Shown one piece after another: positions 44,355 to 56,706 of a stretch of 64,000 bases of DNA. Origin of the DNA: Laetiporus sulphureus 93-53 (Eukaryota > Basidiomycota > Agaricomycetes > Polyporales > Laetiporaceae); the NCBI RefSeq assembly GCF_001632365.1, contig NW_024468531.1, positions 62,001 to 126,000 of the forward strand, written 5' to 3'. The translations under genes were made by a program, and so were the position numbers. Below the pieces are notes generated by a model. That model saw only the letters and a list, made by a program, of their open reading frames with translations. It did no database searches and was not told the origin of the DNA. Position 1 is the stretch's first letter, and each line of letters starts with the position of its first letter.

Positions 44355-46333
44355 CTACTTCTTCCATCCACTCAAGGAATTTCTGCCTGCAATCCGTCTG
44401 AAAACCACGCGAAGAACAACTGCGCAGACACCAAAGCCGACCAGTAGCACATAGGACGATAAACCAACGAGGGAAGATGGGTCGGTACCATCCTCATCGT
44501 CGTCGTCGTTACGCGTAGCATCCGAGGGACCAGAAATTGCACTGCGGATGAGATCGAGGCTTCGTAGGTTCGCTGGCAACAAGCGCTGGGTTGTAGCCGA
44601 ATCATATTCGGGAGCTGTTACAAGAAGTGCTTGGTCGCGTTCCTGCTGGAGCCCTGACGTTGAGGTGATAGCGCAGCCGTTCGGCAACGGTTCCATCGCA
44701 CGCGAGCGTTCACGCTCCTCTTCCAGACACTCCAGATCGGTCACCTTCTGTTCGACAACTTCAAGGCGCGAGCGGAAAGTTTCGAGAAGGGCTCGAGTAG
44801 CTGCGAGCTCATTCTCAAGACGTTCCTCCTGATCATAGAAAGCCTGGGATTCCGTGTGAGGGCCCATCAGCGGATGTTCGGTGCAATCCTCCGCAATCAC
44901 GAGCGTCCCCGCGCTGTCGCATATTTCGAGGGTATTGTGAGACTCGGCGGGGGTAAAGACGGCGGTGACTACTCTCCTCTCTCCCTTATCCCGCCGGCTG
45001 CCGCTTCTGTTAACACCAAGAACCGTTCTCTGCATCTCATCCGCTTGGTCCGATGGCCCGAGGTCCGAGATCCGCTTTACGGTTACTCCAGGTTCGAGAT
45101 CGAGCTCTTCCCACGCGCGGGCTCCCCAAGGGCCCTCGACAAGCTCTTGAGACCCGGATGCCATCAGAAGCGCCTCTATGCTTGGCTCACCGTCTTCTGC
45201 GAGTTTCTCCGGCAAGTCACCAGGCACAGACGGCTGCTCGACGGAGCTTTGGATTTGGAGCAATGGCTCGCCAGCAGGTTCTTCACTTCTGATCGAGTCG
45301 TTCTCTTTGTCAGGACTGTCATCAAAGCTGTCATTCGAGCTGAAGCTGCCGGTCCGCTCGAAGGATGCCACCATCCGAATCACTCTTCCGCTCCGGGAAC
45401 GTCGCAAGCGAGATGCACCGTCTCCATTCTCACCCTCATCCGCAGATAGCTCAAGTGAGCTCCCCGAGGAGTTGTATGACGGTCGCGAGAAGAATGCCGT
45501 GTCAGGAGATGAGTTCGGAGACGCCTCGGGTCCCCAGATGCGGCCCTTCAGGACGTTCTGGCGGAGATCATGGGATGCTGATAGAATGGCTTCGCGCCAC
45601 TTCTTGTTCATACCCATTCTGGGTGGTCAAGAAAATGAGGGGCATATTCAACGCCATACTCGAGAGTCACTCACTCCTCCAAGTCGGCCTCTGCAAGCCT
45701 TAGGAACGTGCGCCCGCTGATCATCTTTGCCTTGGCAAAGGCGGCGATATCTTTGGCGACTCGAAGGGGAAGGACCACAGGTTCAGACTCGCCTGGTTTC
45801 CCCCGTGATGTCACTCGGAGCGCCATGACGAGATAGGTGGATAGCTGGGAAGGTGTCCAAACTTTCGGATTGGAGGGGAAGTCTTCCATAGGCACAGAGC
45901 TTTGCTGCTCTTCATCGACGGGGTATGTTGGCAGCGTCTCCGCGCGTTTCTTACGATGTTCTGGCGGACTAGCACTGCCGTGTTCTTCAGTTGTTGGAGT
46001 GTCATGGTTGGTAAGCGATGGGGGTATGGGAAGTGGACGCAGAGAACGACTGGGAGACTCAGTGACAACATTCACGGACTTTGACGCCCTGTGGCCTTTC
46101 CTGCCCTCTGGACTGTAGTTGGCTTTGGGAGACAGCGGTACGTAAAAATGATGTGCAGCATTCACGTTGTATCCGGTAGAGTTGGATCGGGTAAGCAGTG
46201 CGGTGGTAGTCGTCTTGACAGCATAGGGATGGGGATTGGGTTTCAAGTTTGGATCATGTTTCATAGATGGAGAATAGTTGAGCCCGGGAGAAACTGGGGC
46301 CGGCAGAGTAGGCAGCGAACGCTCGGTCGACAT
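44355..46333 (-). CDS. SAM-like domain, coiled-coil, tail-anchored protein (640 aa)
   Basis: Two exons (46333-45675 and 45618-44355, intron 45619-45674). A Ser/Pro-rich disordered N-terminus (~150 aa) leads to a SAM-like domain: WTPSQLSTYLVMALRV, VAKDIAAFAKAKMISGRTFL, LAEADLEEMGMNKKWREAIL. A long acidic linker follows, then a coiled coil (QEERLENELAATRALLETFR, SRLEVVEQKVTDLECLEEER). A single C-terminal transmembrane helix (SYVLLVGFGVCAVVLRVVF) with a short basic tail (RRIAGRN) suggests tail-anchoring in the ER or outer mitochondrial membrane. Such architecture fits a membrane tether or scaffold in morphogenesis, but no specific orthologue is recognised. Confidence 0.85.
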
Positions 46334-46601
46334 AGTGTACAGAGGTCAAGGTTTTGAAGCAAGCAAAAACAGAGATCTCTGCATCGACAACACAAGTCAG
46401 ATTTACTGGATCAACATGATGTGGGACCAAGACAAGGAATGGGTCCGCCGATGATGACAGTCTGATGTTTCGACCCGCAAGCGCGACAATCAGGCATCCC
46501 CAGCCCAGTAGAGCTCTTTAAACAAGGCGGAAGGTACAATTCTGAATCGGATGGAGATCATGAAGATGTGAAGGGACATGTACACCTGAGACAGTGCGCC
46601 C

Positions 46602-46970
46602 TCACGAGGGATTGCAGCACACTGAAAGAGCCCCGCCACAAGGCGCCACCCCGTACCGGTGGCACGATAACGAGACTGAAAAGTTTGCAACGACGTATCC
46701 ATGAACACAAACTCACCTAACGAATGTGGCGATTGAGGACGGAAAGGCAGTATATGCAGGGGATCCGGCACCGACTCCTGCGAGAGACCGTTCACGCCGT
46801 GATAAAAACTGAGTCGATCCAGGAGCTTCAAGTTGAGCCCGTTCGCCCTCGTTTGGACGGCCTGAAACAACGATGTCAGCGAGCGAAATGGAGAGAGCAA
46901 TTAATGGCGAAGACCCACCTCTGATCGCTCCGGATCCTGCAAAGAGAGTAGCGAGGGCACAGCGACCCGA
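46602..46970 (-). CDS. Possible small spliced gene, 5' end not found
   Basis: Three minus-strand segments fit together with good GT-AG junctions and consistent phase: one ending RVAVPSLLSLQDPERSE (down to 46919), one at 46861-46717 (AVQTRANGLNLKLLDRLSFY, HGVNGLSQESVPDPLHILPF, RPQSPHSL) and one at 46675-46602 ending CCNPS. No convincing ATG exon was found before about 46970. Not recognised; it could be a small mitochondrial or secreted protein or a chance fit. Confidence 0.3.
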
Positions 46971-49002
46971 ACAGATGATGCTGAGTTACACGGTCAGGTG
47001 ACTGGTACGCGCTGTACCGCCTGAGCGCTAAGCCTCAGTGTGGTACGCGTTTGTGTTCACCTCTGACACATGCTGGCTGCTTGAAACGGGCTCTATGTCC
47101 AACAGAATGACTCAAAGCCAGTAAGCCATCAGATTTATGCATTTGAGACTTTACGATGGCCCAAGCTCGATTCCTTCAAGGGCTTTGGTATCGCTGAATT
47201 GCCTGCTCTTGACTGGAGAGTTAAATGCGTGGGGTTCCTTGGAAAGCCACCAACGCGAGGATTATCATATCACTTATGAGTAAACAAGAACTGGGACTGC
47301 AATCGGACTCTCGCACGCTGGCATGATTGCATGATGAGCACAGACACCGCAGCGAGGCCTATATCTCCTCAGATTCTAAGACGCCACATTCAAGCGATCC
47401 TGCGTCAGGTTACGATCATCAGATAAAGTCCAGCAAGATGTGGATATATGACGAAGTCGAAGGACTTGACCCTTTTTGCGTCTGCTTACGTTTGAACGTC
47501 TTCGCGTTCTCAGAGGTATGGACTCTTCTATGGCCTCCGAATGTGGCATGGCGTGCGATATGTACGTAATGATTCGCTGTTGACACTCTCCTTCTCAGTC
47601 ACCCTAATTGAGCACCCTTGCTTGACTATAAACCGTGATGACGGCCTGTTATAAAATGGACGTAAAAGATTCGTTCCTACTCTACGATGTCAGTTAAATA
47701 TATTAGCTTCAGGGATAACCGAGCGCGGAAACACACCAATCTTCTTTCAAGACTGGAGATGGAGCCGTGAGTGTGCTCCAAGTCCTTGCCTCCAAGCAGT
47801 CATAATGCACCGAGAAGGATGCGTTCCTTTGTCGCGCCTTTGTTTTGAGCGTACCGTGGCCAGCCATAAGCAGAAGGTTCATTGTCTTTAACGGTTGCAT
47901 CCATGGCACATGGAAGTACGAGATAACATGTCACATCTATTGCGCGATCCCTTCTTATTGACCCCACCCACTGGTGCTTTCAATTGCTTACGCCAAATGC
48001 AACCTAACGAATCAAGGGACTGCCAAGGCACATGGGTTGTCCATTCTTGTGACGCTGGCAAATTGCTCGCTGCGGACTCGCCACGTCCAGTACTGCCTAC
48101 CCCATGAGTGAGCTTCCTCGCGTAACCTCATGATGTACAAACTAACCTCCCATCTTCCTCAATTCTCGTCCGGTCATACGGCCTCCCCCACACAAACCCC
48201 CTCGCATCCTGATCTCCGAACTCCGGTAAGAAGACTGCACAAACGCGGGTGCTCGGAGCACCAGATGATACGTCGAAGCCCTCGTTCTCCGGTCCCACTG
48301 AGCGCGGTTACTCGATGTCGGCGGTCCGTCCATTCCCTGAGTGTCGGAAGTACCCGTGGGCGTGGTCTGGTCATTGGACCCTCGTCAACAATAGCAATGA
48401 ACCTTCCAATCCTCTGGATTCCTTCTTTGCTGCCTCGCGCACGACAGCCTCATTGAATGAGTGTTCTCTTCCCCCGGCAGATACCGTCTCCATCTCCCGT
48501 GCTTTCTCGAAGCCGCACTGAGGGCTCTCTCTGCTCCTCGCTCGCTTACCTGTCCTCTCATTGTCGCAAATTCATTAGCAGTACTTTATGTTTTTTGTTG
48601 CCTCTATGTTTCGTTTGCAAGACTCCGATAACTAAGAGAGAAATCACCCGACTATCCACCAGAGAAGACAGGGTCTCTCCACTATGTTATCTGATAGCCG
48701 AGGAAGCGACCTCGACATGGGTCGATCCTGAAGCACTCACCGGTGACCCTATGCAGGCGACGTCCTGACGGCAAGACACGCCGCATCCTCGACCCCACAT
48801 AAATGAAAAGCGATAAGGGAGAGCTCCGATGGTGCTCCATTGCATCACTGGCTGGAAAGTATTACAGCACAGAGGTACACTACGCGATGCATTATACATG
48901 TGAGCAATGCTCTAGAGTAGACCCGACGGCATAATTTATAGTGTCACGGCAGATAAGAAAGCGAGCGCGCACCGCACGGCCGTAAAGGCGTGCTTTCATC
49001 AC
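46971..49002. other. Long intergenic stretch
   Basis: About 2 kb without a supportable gene. A plus frame at 48249-48521 (for example SVRPFPECR-like, ending SISRAFSKPH) has protein-like composition but neither a start context nor a known family. Otherwise AT-balanced sequence without repeats that I can see. Confidence 0.4.
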
Positions 49003-50757
49003 CTACCACGGACGCCAAGCGCGCTTTTCTGGATTGTAAGACTGGTCGTCCGGAGCTGCGCCGACGTGATGCCTCTCAACGAGTCGCTCCGAAAAATCAC
49101 GCATGGATTCAGTGAGGAGGGGAGGAGGCGGACGCATCGATTGTCGGTCCCAGATGGGAGATAGCTGAGCTGATAGGCTGCTCTTTGCGGCTGGGATGTC
49201 GTTGGCTGCCGGGCGGTCAAGAGACGTTGGGATTAGAGGAGAGACTGTAGAGACCGAGCTGGCGGGGGACGAGGAGGTCAGAGACGGCACGCGACCATGA
49301 CCAAATGATGGATCGGAGCTACACGTTCGATGGCCGCGTCAGCCCACGCGTCCCCAGAATAATTGCACACGTCTCTCACCGTAAGTCGGGGATCGTATGG
49401 CGGCGCTGATGAGAAAGCGACTCAGCACTACTGTGAGGCTCCTCATCCTCGGCCTGTAGACGTCTTAGGATGGCTATGGAGTCGTCGAAACCGTGGTGGC
49501 GCCCGGCGTCCATTGCGGAGATAGGCGGAAGTGTGATGGCTCCTGAGCGTTCACAATCCTCTCCTCGAGCCTGAATCGAAGGCAGATTTATAGCAGCTGA
49601 ATGGAGGGAGCGATGGGCGGCCTCGTGAGATGACAATGGATTATGAGGATAAGGAGAGTATCGCATAGAAGCGCCCCCGTCCGAAGACGGCGACCTCCCG
49701 CGATGACTGTCCAGTTCGCGCGAGCTATACAACGGCGTTGCGGAGTACGAAGGATGTTGAGCCCTCTCGACGTACGGAACATGGAGCATAACTGGCGACT
49801 CGGATTGTACCGCCGGTAGGCAACCTGTTGACGCTGGCCCATGGTACAAAGGCGGCTGATTGAGTGGACGAGACGACATTTGACCACTGTGAGCGTTTGG
49901 AGTGGCAATCGGTAGGGAGGATCCAGGAACAGGGGAGATCACCGTCCAGCTATGCCTCGAATCGCCCACGTCGCCTTGATAGGTACGACGGGCTCTACGT
50001 TTCCCGGTACCCGGGCTGACAATCTGGCCATATCCTGGTTGGTCTGGGGATAAACATGTGTTGGGAAAGTTCGGGCTAACAGAGCATGGTCAGCTATTGT
50101 CTTAACAGGAAGTTGATAGCCGAGAACTCACCCGAACAGTGGCACAAGATCGTGGCGGATAGTCCACGCGACACTACGTATGTTGTAGTCGGCGACACGA
50201 CGCCTTGATGGTGGGCAAGCCAGCGACTCACCGGCGTGCTAAACGAAGCGCAATTTCGTAAGGCATCCATGTGCCTTGAATCTTCAAGTAGCCCCCACGC
50301 ACGCGACGCAGTCGTGACGCGAGATCCGGCTGTGAGTCTATGATCTTGACGATGTCAGCTGCAACACCAAGCGTTTAGTGCCTGAGCGAGAGTTCGCAAA
50401 CCCATTGAGCATACCTTTATTGTTGCCTAAAGCTGTAATACAAACACCATACCAAATTAGTAAGCTGCTCGAACGGTTAGGTTTTGTGAGCCTCTATTGA
50501 CCTTTCCAGATGCCAGTCCAGAGGACATAACCGTCATCCATGTCAAGCATGATCCATTGACCGTTCAGCGGGTACTCGTACACAGGTCTGAACACGACGT
50601 CAGTATACAGAAAACGCCCCTTGACAGCCCCAGCTCACATATAACCTCGAGGATCATTGCTTGTAATATAGCGACCTTTGGTGACATGATGATTGGGGCT
50701 TGCATACGGGCGGAACCGCGGTCCCACGTTGGGCTGTTCGGTGCTCGCAGAAGGCAT
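49003..50757 (-). CDS. APSES (KilA-N) DNA-binding transcription factor
   Basis: Fungal-specific regulator with an APSES basic helix-loop-helix-like domain. It starts MPSASTEQPNVGPRFRPYAS at 50757 and continues KGRYITSNDPRGY. The APSES core follows over several small exons: VYEYPLNGQWIMLDMDDGYV, LWTGIWKALGNNKADIVKII, RVRGGYLKIQGTWMPYEIAL, RLARRVAWTIRHDLVPLFG, PNTCLSPDQPGYGQIV. The rest is a Ser/Pro-rich disordered region (LPPISAMDAGRHHGFDDSI, RRLQAEDEEPHSS). The last intron 49319-49379 joins PDLR to SDPSFGHGRVPSL, and the protein ends YNPEKRAWRPW. No ankyrin repeats follow, unlike Swi4/Swi6/Mbp1, so it is closer to the Xbp1/StuA type of APSES protein. Nuclear. Confidence 0.9.
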
Positions 50758-52071
50758 TGGATCCTATGACGAGAAGTTGACTCAGTTCATACGCTGATGT
50801 GTGTATCACCCAACGACTGAACTCACCAAGAGTAAGCCAGACGACATGCTGGCGGAACGATTACGTCCCAGGGCCATTGACCTGCGACGCGGGTGAGGGA
50901 GTGGTCAAGGATTGCGGACAAATAGAAAAACAGAGTTCATCAGCTCACCTCAATAGGAGCGATTTGAGACTCAGCGCGCGGGGATCACGACGTGAACGAA
51001 ACTGCGGAACAGAGGCGCAGAACACCACGATAAGGCGAGACCTGTTTCTCAATAGGGATAGCAACGCACGCAGTACCGACGGGAGATTACGACTGATGGG
51101 CTTTCATCACCGATGCGACAAGAATATATAGTCACAGCGGCTCTGGCTTCGAACCGTCGCCGAGTCGTTCCCTTCGAAAGGAAGGGCTGCTAGAAACTGT
51201 GACAGATTAGGCACCGAGCCTCGGCTGGACCGGTTAGATACAGAAATTCGGACCACGATCAGAAATGTGGTGCAGTCAGATCCACATCTGCGAGCACACC
51301 CGCCGTGGTCGGTCTTTCGCGGGACGCTGGCAGTAGTCCGGTTAATAAGCTCAAGCCGCCGAAGACGAAGGCGAGGGGTGGTTTCCCCGCAGCCGCAATT
51401 GATGGATATCCACTTCCCTCATTGACCCACGGTGGCGACTGCTACTCGACGTGATGTATGGATCGCTCAGTCGACACACACGCTGACGAGATGTCATCTG
51501 GGGCAGGGGATGCCCGGTGCTTGCTGCGGACGGGGCTGATATTCGATTAAGCGGTGGCAAGGCCCAAGCTCAACTGTCGGTGTCAAGTGAGCGGCGGCTT
51601 AGCGGAGGGTCACGTACGCATGTGTCCATGTGGCAAGAAAATAGAGTTGTATGTTGGCTAAGCACCTGGCGGGTCGGAGTGAACGACAGGCTATACACAT
51701 TCTGTTGCTTCTAGTGGACGCCCGGAAGGATTGGGGCCCGGGCGGCCGCTGCCAGGGTGAACCGACCAAAAGCGGAAAGAGGGACTACACGCCTTTAGTC
51801 TTCGATCAAGTTGCAGATCCTCCGGCCTCGAGGGCGAAGACGAATACGTCACGGGGAGGATGACCCTGAGACCTTACACCTTTATCCCGCCCGTGCCTTG
51901 TCCTCGTGGCCGCCACCCTCGACTGCGGCCCCGAACGGAACCGAGATCGTGCGAACCAGCCCCGCCGGCACGCGTTCGCTCACATGAGGCTGCCAATGTC
52001 CATCAATGTCAATCGCGTATACTATATAGCACAGTAGGCAGTTTCCGAGCCACGCCATCCTGCACGACAAA
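50758..52071. other. Intergenic between APSES gene and ODC
   Basis: About 1.3 kb: promoter of the APSES gene and 3' flank of ornithine decarboxylase. Only short, unrecognised frames; no repeat or RNA seen. Confidence 0.45.
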
Positions 52072-53697
52072 CTAACTTTCAAACGCCCTCAGCACATCCC
52101 GCACCTCCACCGCGCTGACTCCGCTCCCAGCGGTATAGATAACCTTGCTGACGTCGAACCCATTGAACTGGCTCGCCGCACACAGGGTGTATGCCCCCAT
52201 GTTGTCAAACGCAAGCCAATCTCCGACCTGCAGGCTGCTGGGAAGCTGCGTCACCGGACAGACGCAGTCGATAGAATCGCAAGTCGGACCCCACACGCTG
52301 CTTGCACGGAGAGGCACGCTCGCGGGCACATGGAAAGAGCCGTTCAGCGATAGCACATACGGCTGCGGAGCTTGGTGATCAAATAGAATGCAATTGAAGG
52401 ACCCATAGACGCCATCGTTGATGTAGTCTGAAGTTGAGCTTTAGTCAGCGAAATGGTACCAAGGTCCGACCAAATGAGACAGACGCACACATCACCCTAG
52501 GGTGCTCAGGGTCCACATCATCCTCAGGGGAATCTTCTTCCAAAGTCGGAGGTGCGCGACGAGCGATCACATTCACCGCGATACTGAATGCCTTGGAGAC
52601 GTAGAACCTGCCAGGCTCCGCAATTATTCTGATGTGGGCCCTGTCCGGGAAGTGCTCATTGATCGCATTCTTCAGAATGGAAGCTGTAGTCTCGAAGGTG
52701 TCATCCTCGAAGCCACCTCCAACGTCGAGGAGGGTAAAATCATACCCGACTTCTTTGCCCATGTCGAATGCCGAACGAGCGCGCATGACGGCGTCTGCGA
52801 AAGCCAACGAATCGTAGCACCCACTTCCCACATGGAAACTCACACCAACGACATCCAATCCCAGCTCCTTCGCCTTTCCCAGCAACGAAGGCACAGTGAC
52901 AAGCGGCGCGCCAAACTTCAGGCCCAGCCTGCACAGGCTCTTTGAGTCATCTGTTAGGATGCGCACGACCAGTTTGGCAGATGGATGGCAGCGTGCGATC
53001 TTGTATAGTTCGTCGGTGTTGTCGAATGTCATCATGTCAACGCCAGCCTTGGCTGCGTTACGGATGAAGGACACGGCTTTGCATGGGTTCGCGAAGACGA
53101 TCCTGGAGGGGTCGACGCCGACGTTCGTAACTTGCGATATTTCTCCCATGGAAGCGCAGTCGAACCCTGCGCCGAGGCCCGCGAGAAGGCGTAGGACAAA
53201 GGGGTCGGGGTTGCATTTGATAGCTAGCCAACAACCAACTCAGACATGACGTTGACAGGTCAGGGCTCAGACTTACCATAGAAAGGTTGGATTTCCGGCA
53301 GGTTGGCCATCCATCGCTTGTGTTGCTGCAGCACTCGGCTGAGATCTGCCACGAAGAACGCCTTCTCTGCGTCGCTCTCGCCGGCGATGGCAAGATGAAG
53401 GGCGTTTATAACGCCATTCCTTAGATGGATATTCGGGTGCCCACGAAGCAGAGGGGGGAGTCCAGGAATGGTCACATCGGCATCATCCTGAGCTTCGCCA
53501 TCCTGAGTGTTCGCAAGGGGGGTATCGTGCCCGTGGGCGATATGGGGGGCGGTTATCAAACCATTGATCAATGCATTCGCCAATATCCTCTCCTGGTGGG
53601 AACGCGGAAACGAGGCTGGAAGAGACGAGGAGCACGCATTCACATCGTACTCAAAAGCAACAGGGCTTAGAGCGGCGAGAACCTCAAGTTGAGACAT
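52072..53697 (-). CDS. spe1: Ornithine decarboxylase
   Basis: PLP enzyme making putrescine from ornithine, the first step of polyamine synthesis, in the cytosol. It starts MSQLEVLAALSPVAFEYDVN at 53697. After a 5' variable region (~110 aa) come AFFVADLSRVLQQHKRW and, across an intron after FYG, AIKCNPDP with the PLP-binding Lys. Further motifs: CASMGEISQVTNVGVDPSRI, VVGVSFHVGSGCYDS, LLDVGGGFEDDTFE, RIIAEPGRFYVSKAF. The third exon holds YYINDGVYGSFNCILFDHQ then VWGPTCDSIDCV, which contains the catalytic Cys at the active site, and ends VEVRDVLRAFES. Complete; three exons. Eukaryotic ODC is usually controlled by antizyme; no antizyme gene is in the window. Confidence 0.95.
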
Positions 53698-54614
53698 TGA
53701 TTCCGGTACAGGAATAGGTTCTGGAGAACCAGTGAGACGAAGAAGCGAACCTATATCGGCTGTTTTGAATGAATAAGAGAGCAGGGCTATGGTCCAAAGT
53801 TGCTTCAGATGAGCGAAGGCGGAAAGGTTGAATGCGCAAAGTGGTCAACGGATTTGAACCCGAAATTACCGAGCCTACCGCCGTAGCGGACTAGGGACGG
53901 TAAATGGGTTGCGTCAGTGGCGGTGGGGTGTCCTCGCTTTTGAGCGAGGATGAAACTGTTTCGAGAAGCTGTTGAAGTTGGCCGGGTAGAGAAGCGGAAT
54001 ATAGTGAGCGAGGCAGTGAAACCTTTTCGACGTGCGTACTTCAGAATCGTGTAAGCCTGTCAGGGAGGTTCTCCTAAACAAAAACCGGTGAGCATCCGAT
54101 AACCAGAATAAATGTCGAAGCCGGACGGACCGCGGACAGATGACCACCTTGGAACCAACAGTCAGAAAAGCAGGACAGCACAACTGAAGCTCTGTTACGT
54201 ACTCAAGGGTCAAGAGACGAAGATCGTCGTTTCGCGCCTGGTCAGGAATGGTGGCAGGAACGGGTCTCTGTGTCGCAGCTACAGAAAGCAGGACGACGAC
54301 AGAGGACAAAAGGTTGCGGGAGTCTTGCTGAGCGTTGCGGGCGACGGGAGGGGGCCGTGCACGAGTCGCGTCCACAGTTTTTCTGTCATCGATTACACTG
54401 TCTCGGCGTTCCCCGACACTGCCATGTGCGCTGCAGTGAGCCAATTGTGGCACAGCAAAATTAGCTCCAGCACTCGCATGGCGGTGCACATATCGGACCG
54501 CCGTGAAGGCTCGAAAGCGCAAATCACATACTGGTCGCTACATAGTACACGAGATTTGTGCTAACGGTTACTATACAGTGCGAAGCATGCATCTATCGCA
54601 AGCTCCGTATATCA
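53698..54614. other. Intergenic between ODC and PTPA
   Basis: About 0.9 kb: ODC promoter and PTPA 3' flank. A 202-codon minus frame (53914-54522) lacks any recognisable domain and overlaps an equally open plus frame. A tRNA T-arm-like word near 53845 has no matching acceptor stem. Confidence 0.45.
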
Positions 54615-56190
54615 TCATGCTTTTCCACCGACTTCGTTACCGTTATCATGATGATCTCTTCGACTGAGAGCGGCACTATCGCTAGTAACAGTAGTGGTGC
54701 TGGCCGTAGTGGGAGGACCCATATGACTTGGACCTGAACGCGGCCGCAAACTCGTGCTAGCGGTCGGTCCTAAGGGCATACGGGACGGCACTATGGACCC
54801 ACAGGCATCTGGCCTATTGTGGTGTGGATAGGGATCTGAATACCTGGTTGCGACCGAAGTGGAGTGACTCGGAAACGGTGTGATACTTGCCATGTTAGCT
54901 GCTGGATCTACTATAGATGAATGCCGAGCAGTTGGTGTACGCCCTCCAAGGGAAGCGTGGGATGATGAAGAGGAAGTCGCTTGTTCTTGCGAGTGTGGGA
55001 CGTGAGAAGCGACAACCGTGTCCCAATCGAGCAGACCCCCTAGAGGTAAGTGCTGTACCACGACGCGCTTGCCCAGCACTTCTGCCTACAGGGACGGATA
55101 AAGGATAATCATAAGTGAAGGTGGTCTTGGATAACGGAACCCTGCGCGTACCTCGTACATCTTGAATAACCCTGAATTTACCTTGGCCCAGGAAGCAACT
55201 CCGACAGCGATAGAATGAAGCTGAGATGAATGTTCATGGAAGGGACCATGCTTCACCTCATGGATACGCATGATCTGCATGAAGTATAAGTTGGTCGCCG
55301 GCAGAGGTGAGCGCAGTACGGCTGAGACAGGAATTTCAGTCTGATCTATAAAGTAAACGTAATTAGACGAAAGTCAACGAATCTGTTAGAGCAAACTCAC
55401 CTCGCAACTGCCCACTGCCGAATATGTAGCCAAGGAAGTGCGAATCGTCTAAGCCCCAGACACCATGACTTCCGGCTGGTTCCAGATTATAGACGTCTTG
55501 CAAACGCCAACAGAGACGCAGATAGCGGACGAACACACAGAGCACGAGTTCCCGCTCGTAAATCGGTTCAGGCAAGAAGAAGCGAATTAGCGTAAGGCAC
55601 AATAGAAGCAGCGCGAAGGACGCTTCGTGACCCGATCCGTAATCCATGCGGATAAACGAACCGAAGGACGTAAGGAAGTACGGTACCACATATGGTATGG
55701 CTGGGTGTAGCTGTGCGGGGAGTAACGAGGTCAGAAGAGTATCGGCTTCCTATGTGACCATCAGACGGGGCGTCTCACAAAAAGGTGGAAGAGATGCGTA
55801 CGGTTTCCAAGCGTCTGCCCCAAGAACGAAACGCAAGGTTACCAAATCGCTGCGGAGTGGGTAGAGGAGGGATCTCATCGATCCAACGGTCTAGCATATC
55901 CAGTGTAGAGATCATCAATGCTGTCGCCTGCGCAAGGGTCCTCAAATATTGAGTTTGATAAGATAGACAAGACGGCGACTCACTTCAGACATTGGCTCAA
56001 TCCAGGGCAAGGTGTAACCCACAACAGATTCGTTAAGGCGCCGGAGGAACAAGCCATAGTCCCGGTATCCGCGAGTTGATTTCCAGCGTTCCACATCATA
56101 GTCTGTATGTATTCTTTTTGATGGCAGGTCGCTTACGAGAAGCTCTTGAATGGAGACTTCGCGAAGAGCAGGTAGGGCTGCCATAGACAT
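54615..56190 (-). CDS. Serine/threonine protein phosphatase 2A activator (PTPA/RRD)
   Basis: Peptidyl-prolyl isomerase that helps activate and load the PP2A catalytic subunit; cytosol and nucleus. It starts MSMAALPALREVSIQELLVS at 56190 (or at the Met two codons later). Diagnostic motifs, in order over about six exons: VERWKSTRGYRDYGLFLRRL, ESVVGYTLPW, RWIDEIPPLPTPQRFGN, VVPYFLTSFGSFIRMDYGSG then HEASFALLLLCL, DVYNLEPAGSHGVWGLDDSH then FLGYIFGSGQL, LYFMQIMRIHEVKHGPFHEH and GLFKMYEVEVLGKRVVVQH-like. A disordered Ser/Thr-rich C-terminal extension of ~120 residues, as in many fungal RRD proteins, ends NEVGGKA. RRD1 versus RRD2 cannot be decided by eye. Divergent from ku70. Confidence 0.92.
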
Positions 56191-56706
56191 TATACCACGT
56201 CGTGATGCCCGGGTAAATCAAAGTTTCGGTACAGCACCCGTGCAATCTTCTGTGCGGATAAATTTGCTTCACGTCTCGAAGGAAAAGCCAGGTTCCTGCA
56301 TCGTCGTGACAACCTCAGCATCGTCTCTCAGTGACACGGAACTCATCGCACTGAGTGATTATTCCTTACGCACGGAGTGGATAGCACGTCGTAAATTTCT
56401 GCGACCAGTGTGTCGAAGCCTTTTGAGCAGGAGCAACGGATTTTCTGCCTGATAATCAGGCCTGCAGCACAGCCGCGAAGGCTCGTACTGAACTTATGGC
56501 AAGTTGTGGCAACACGTTCACATCTCAACACCTGACCGGAAATGAGTGTGCACGTGATCGGGTGTACCAACGCGACGCGCGGGCAAACAGATCCTCGGCG
56601 CTCGTGAGCTGGACATTTGTGGCGCTGGCGAACAGTGAACTCCGAGCTTGCAATCTTCAGCATCCCACTCATTGAGCAAGATTCCGCGCTAAGACGCTCT
56701 CCTGAT
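56191..56706. promoter_or_regulatory. Divergent promoter region, PTPA / ku70
   Basis: 516 bp between outward-facing starts. No TATA box is obvious on either side, as common for housekeeping genes. No other gene is present. Confidence 0.4.

Noticed and set aside
44856..45720. Overlapping plus-strand frames of up to 197 codons
   Set aside because: They are antisense to the SAM-like/coiled-coil gene, whose domains and C-terminal membrane helix are clear on the minus strand.
53838..53910. tRNA-like segment on the minus strand (ggttcaaatccg followed by ttgacca)
   Set aside because: The T-arm word is present, but its stem is only three pairs, no 5' acceptor strand matching TTGACCA lies within tRNA distance, and no D-arm is recognisable.
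53914..54522. 202-codon minus-strand open frame between ODC and PTPA
   Set aside because: Arg/Ser-rich composition without any motif, and an equally open plus frame over the same bases.
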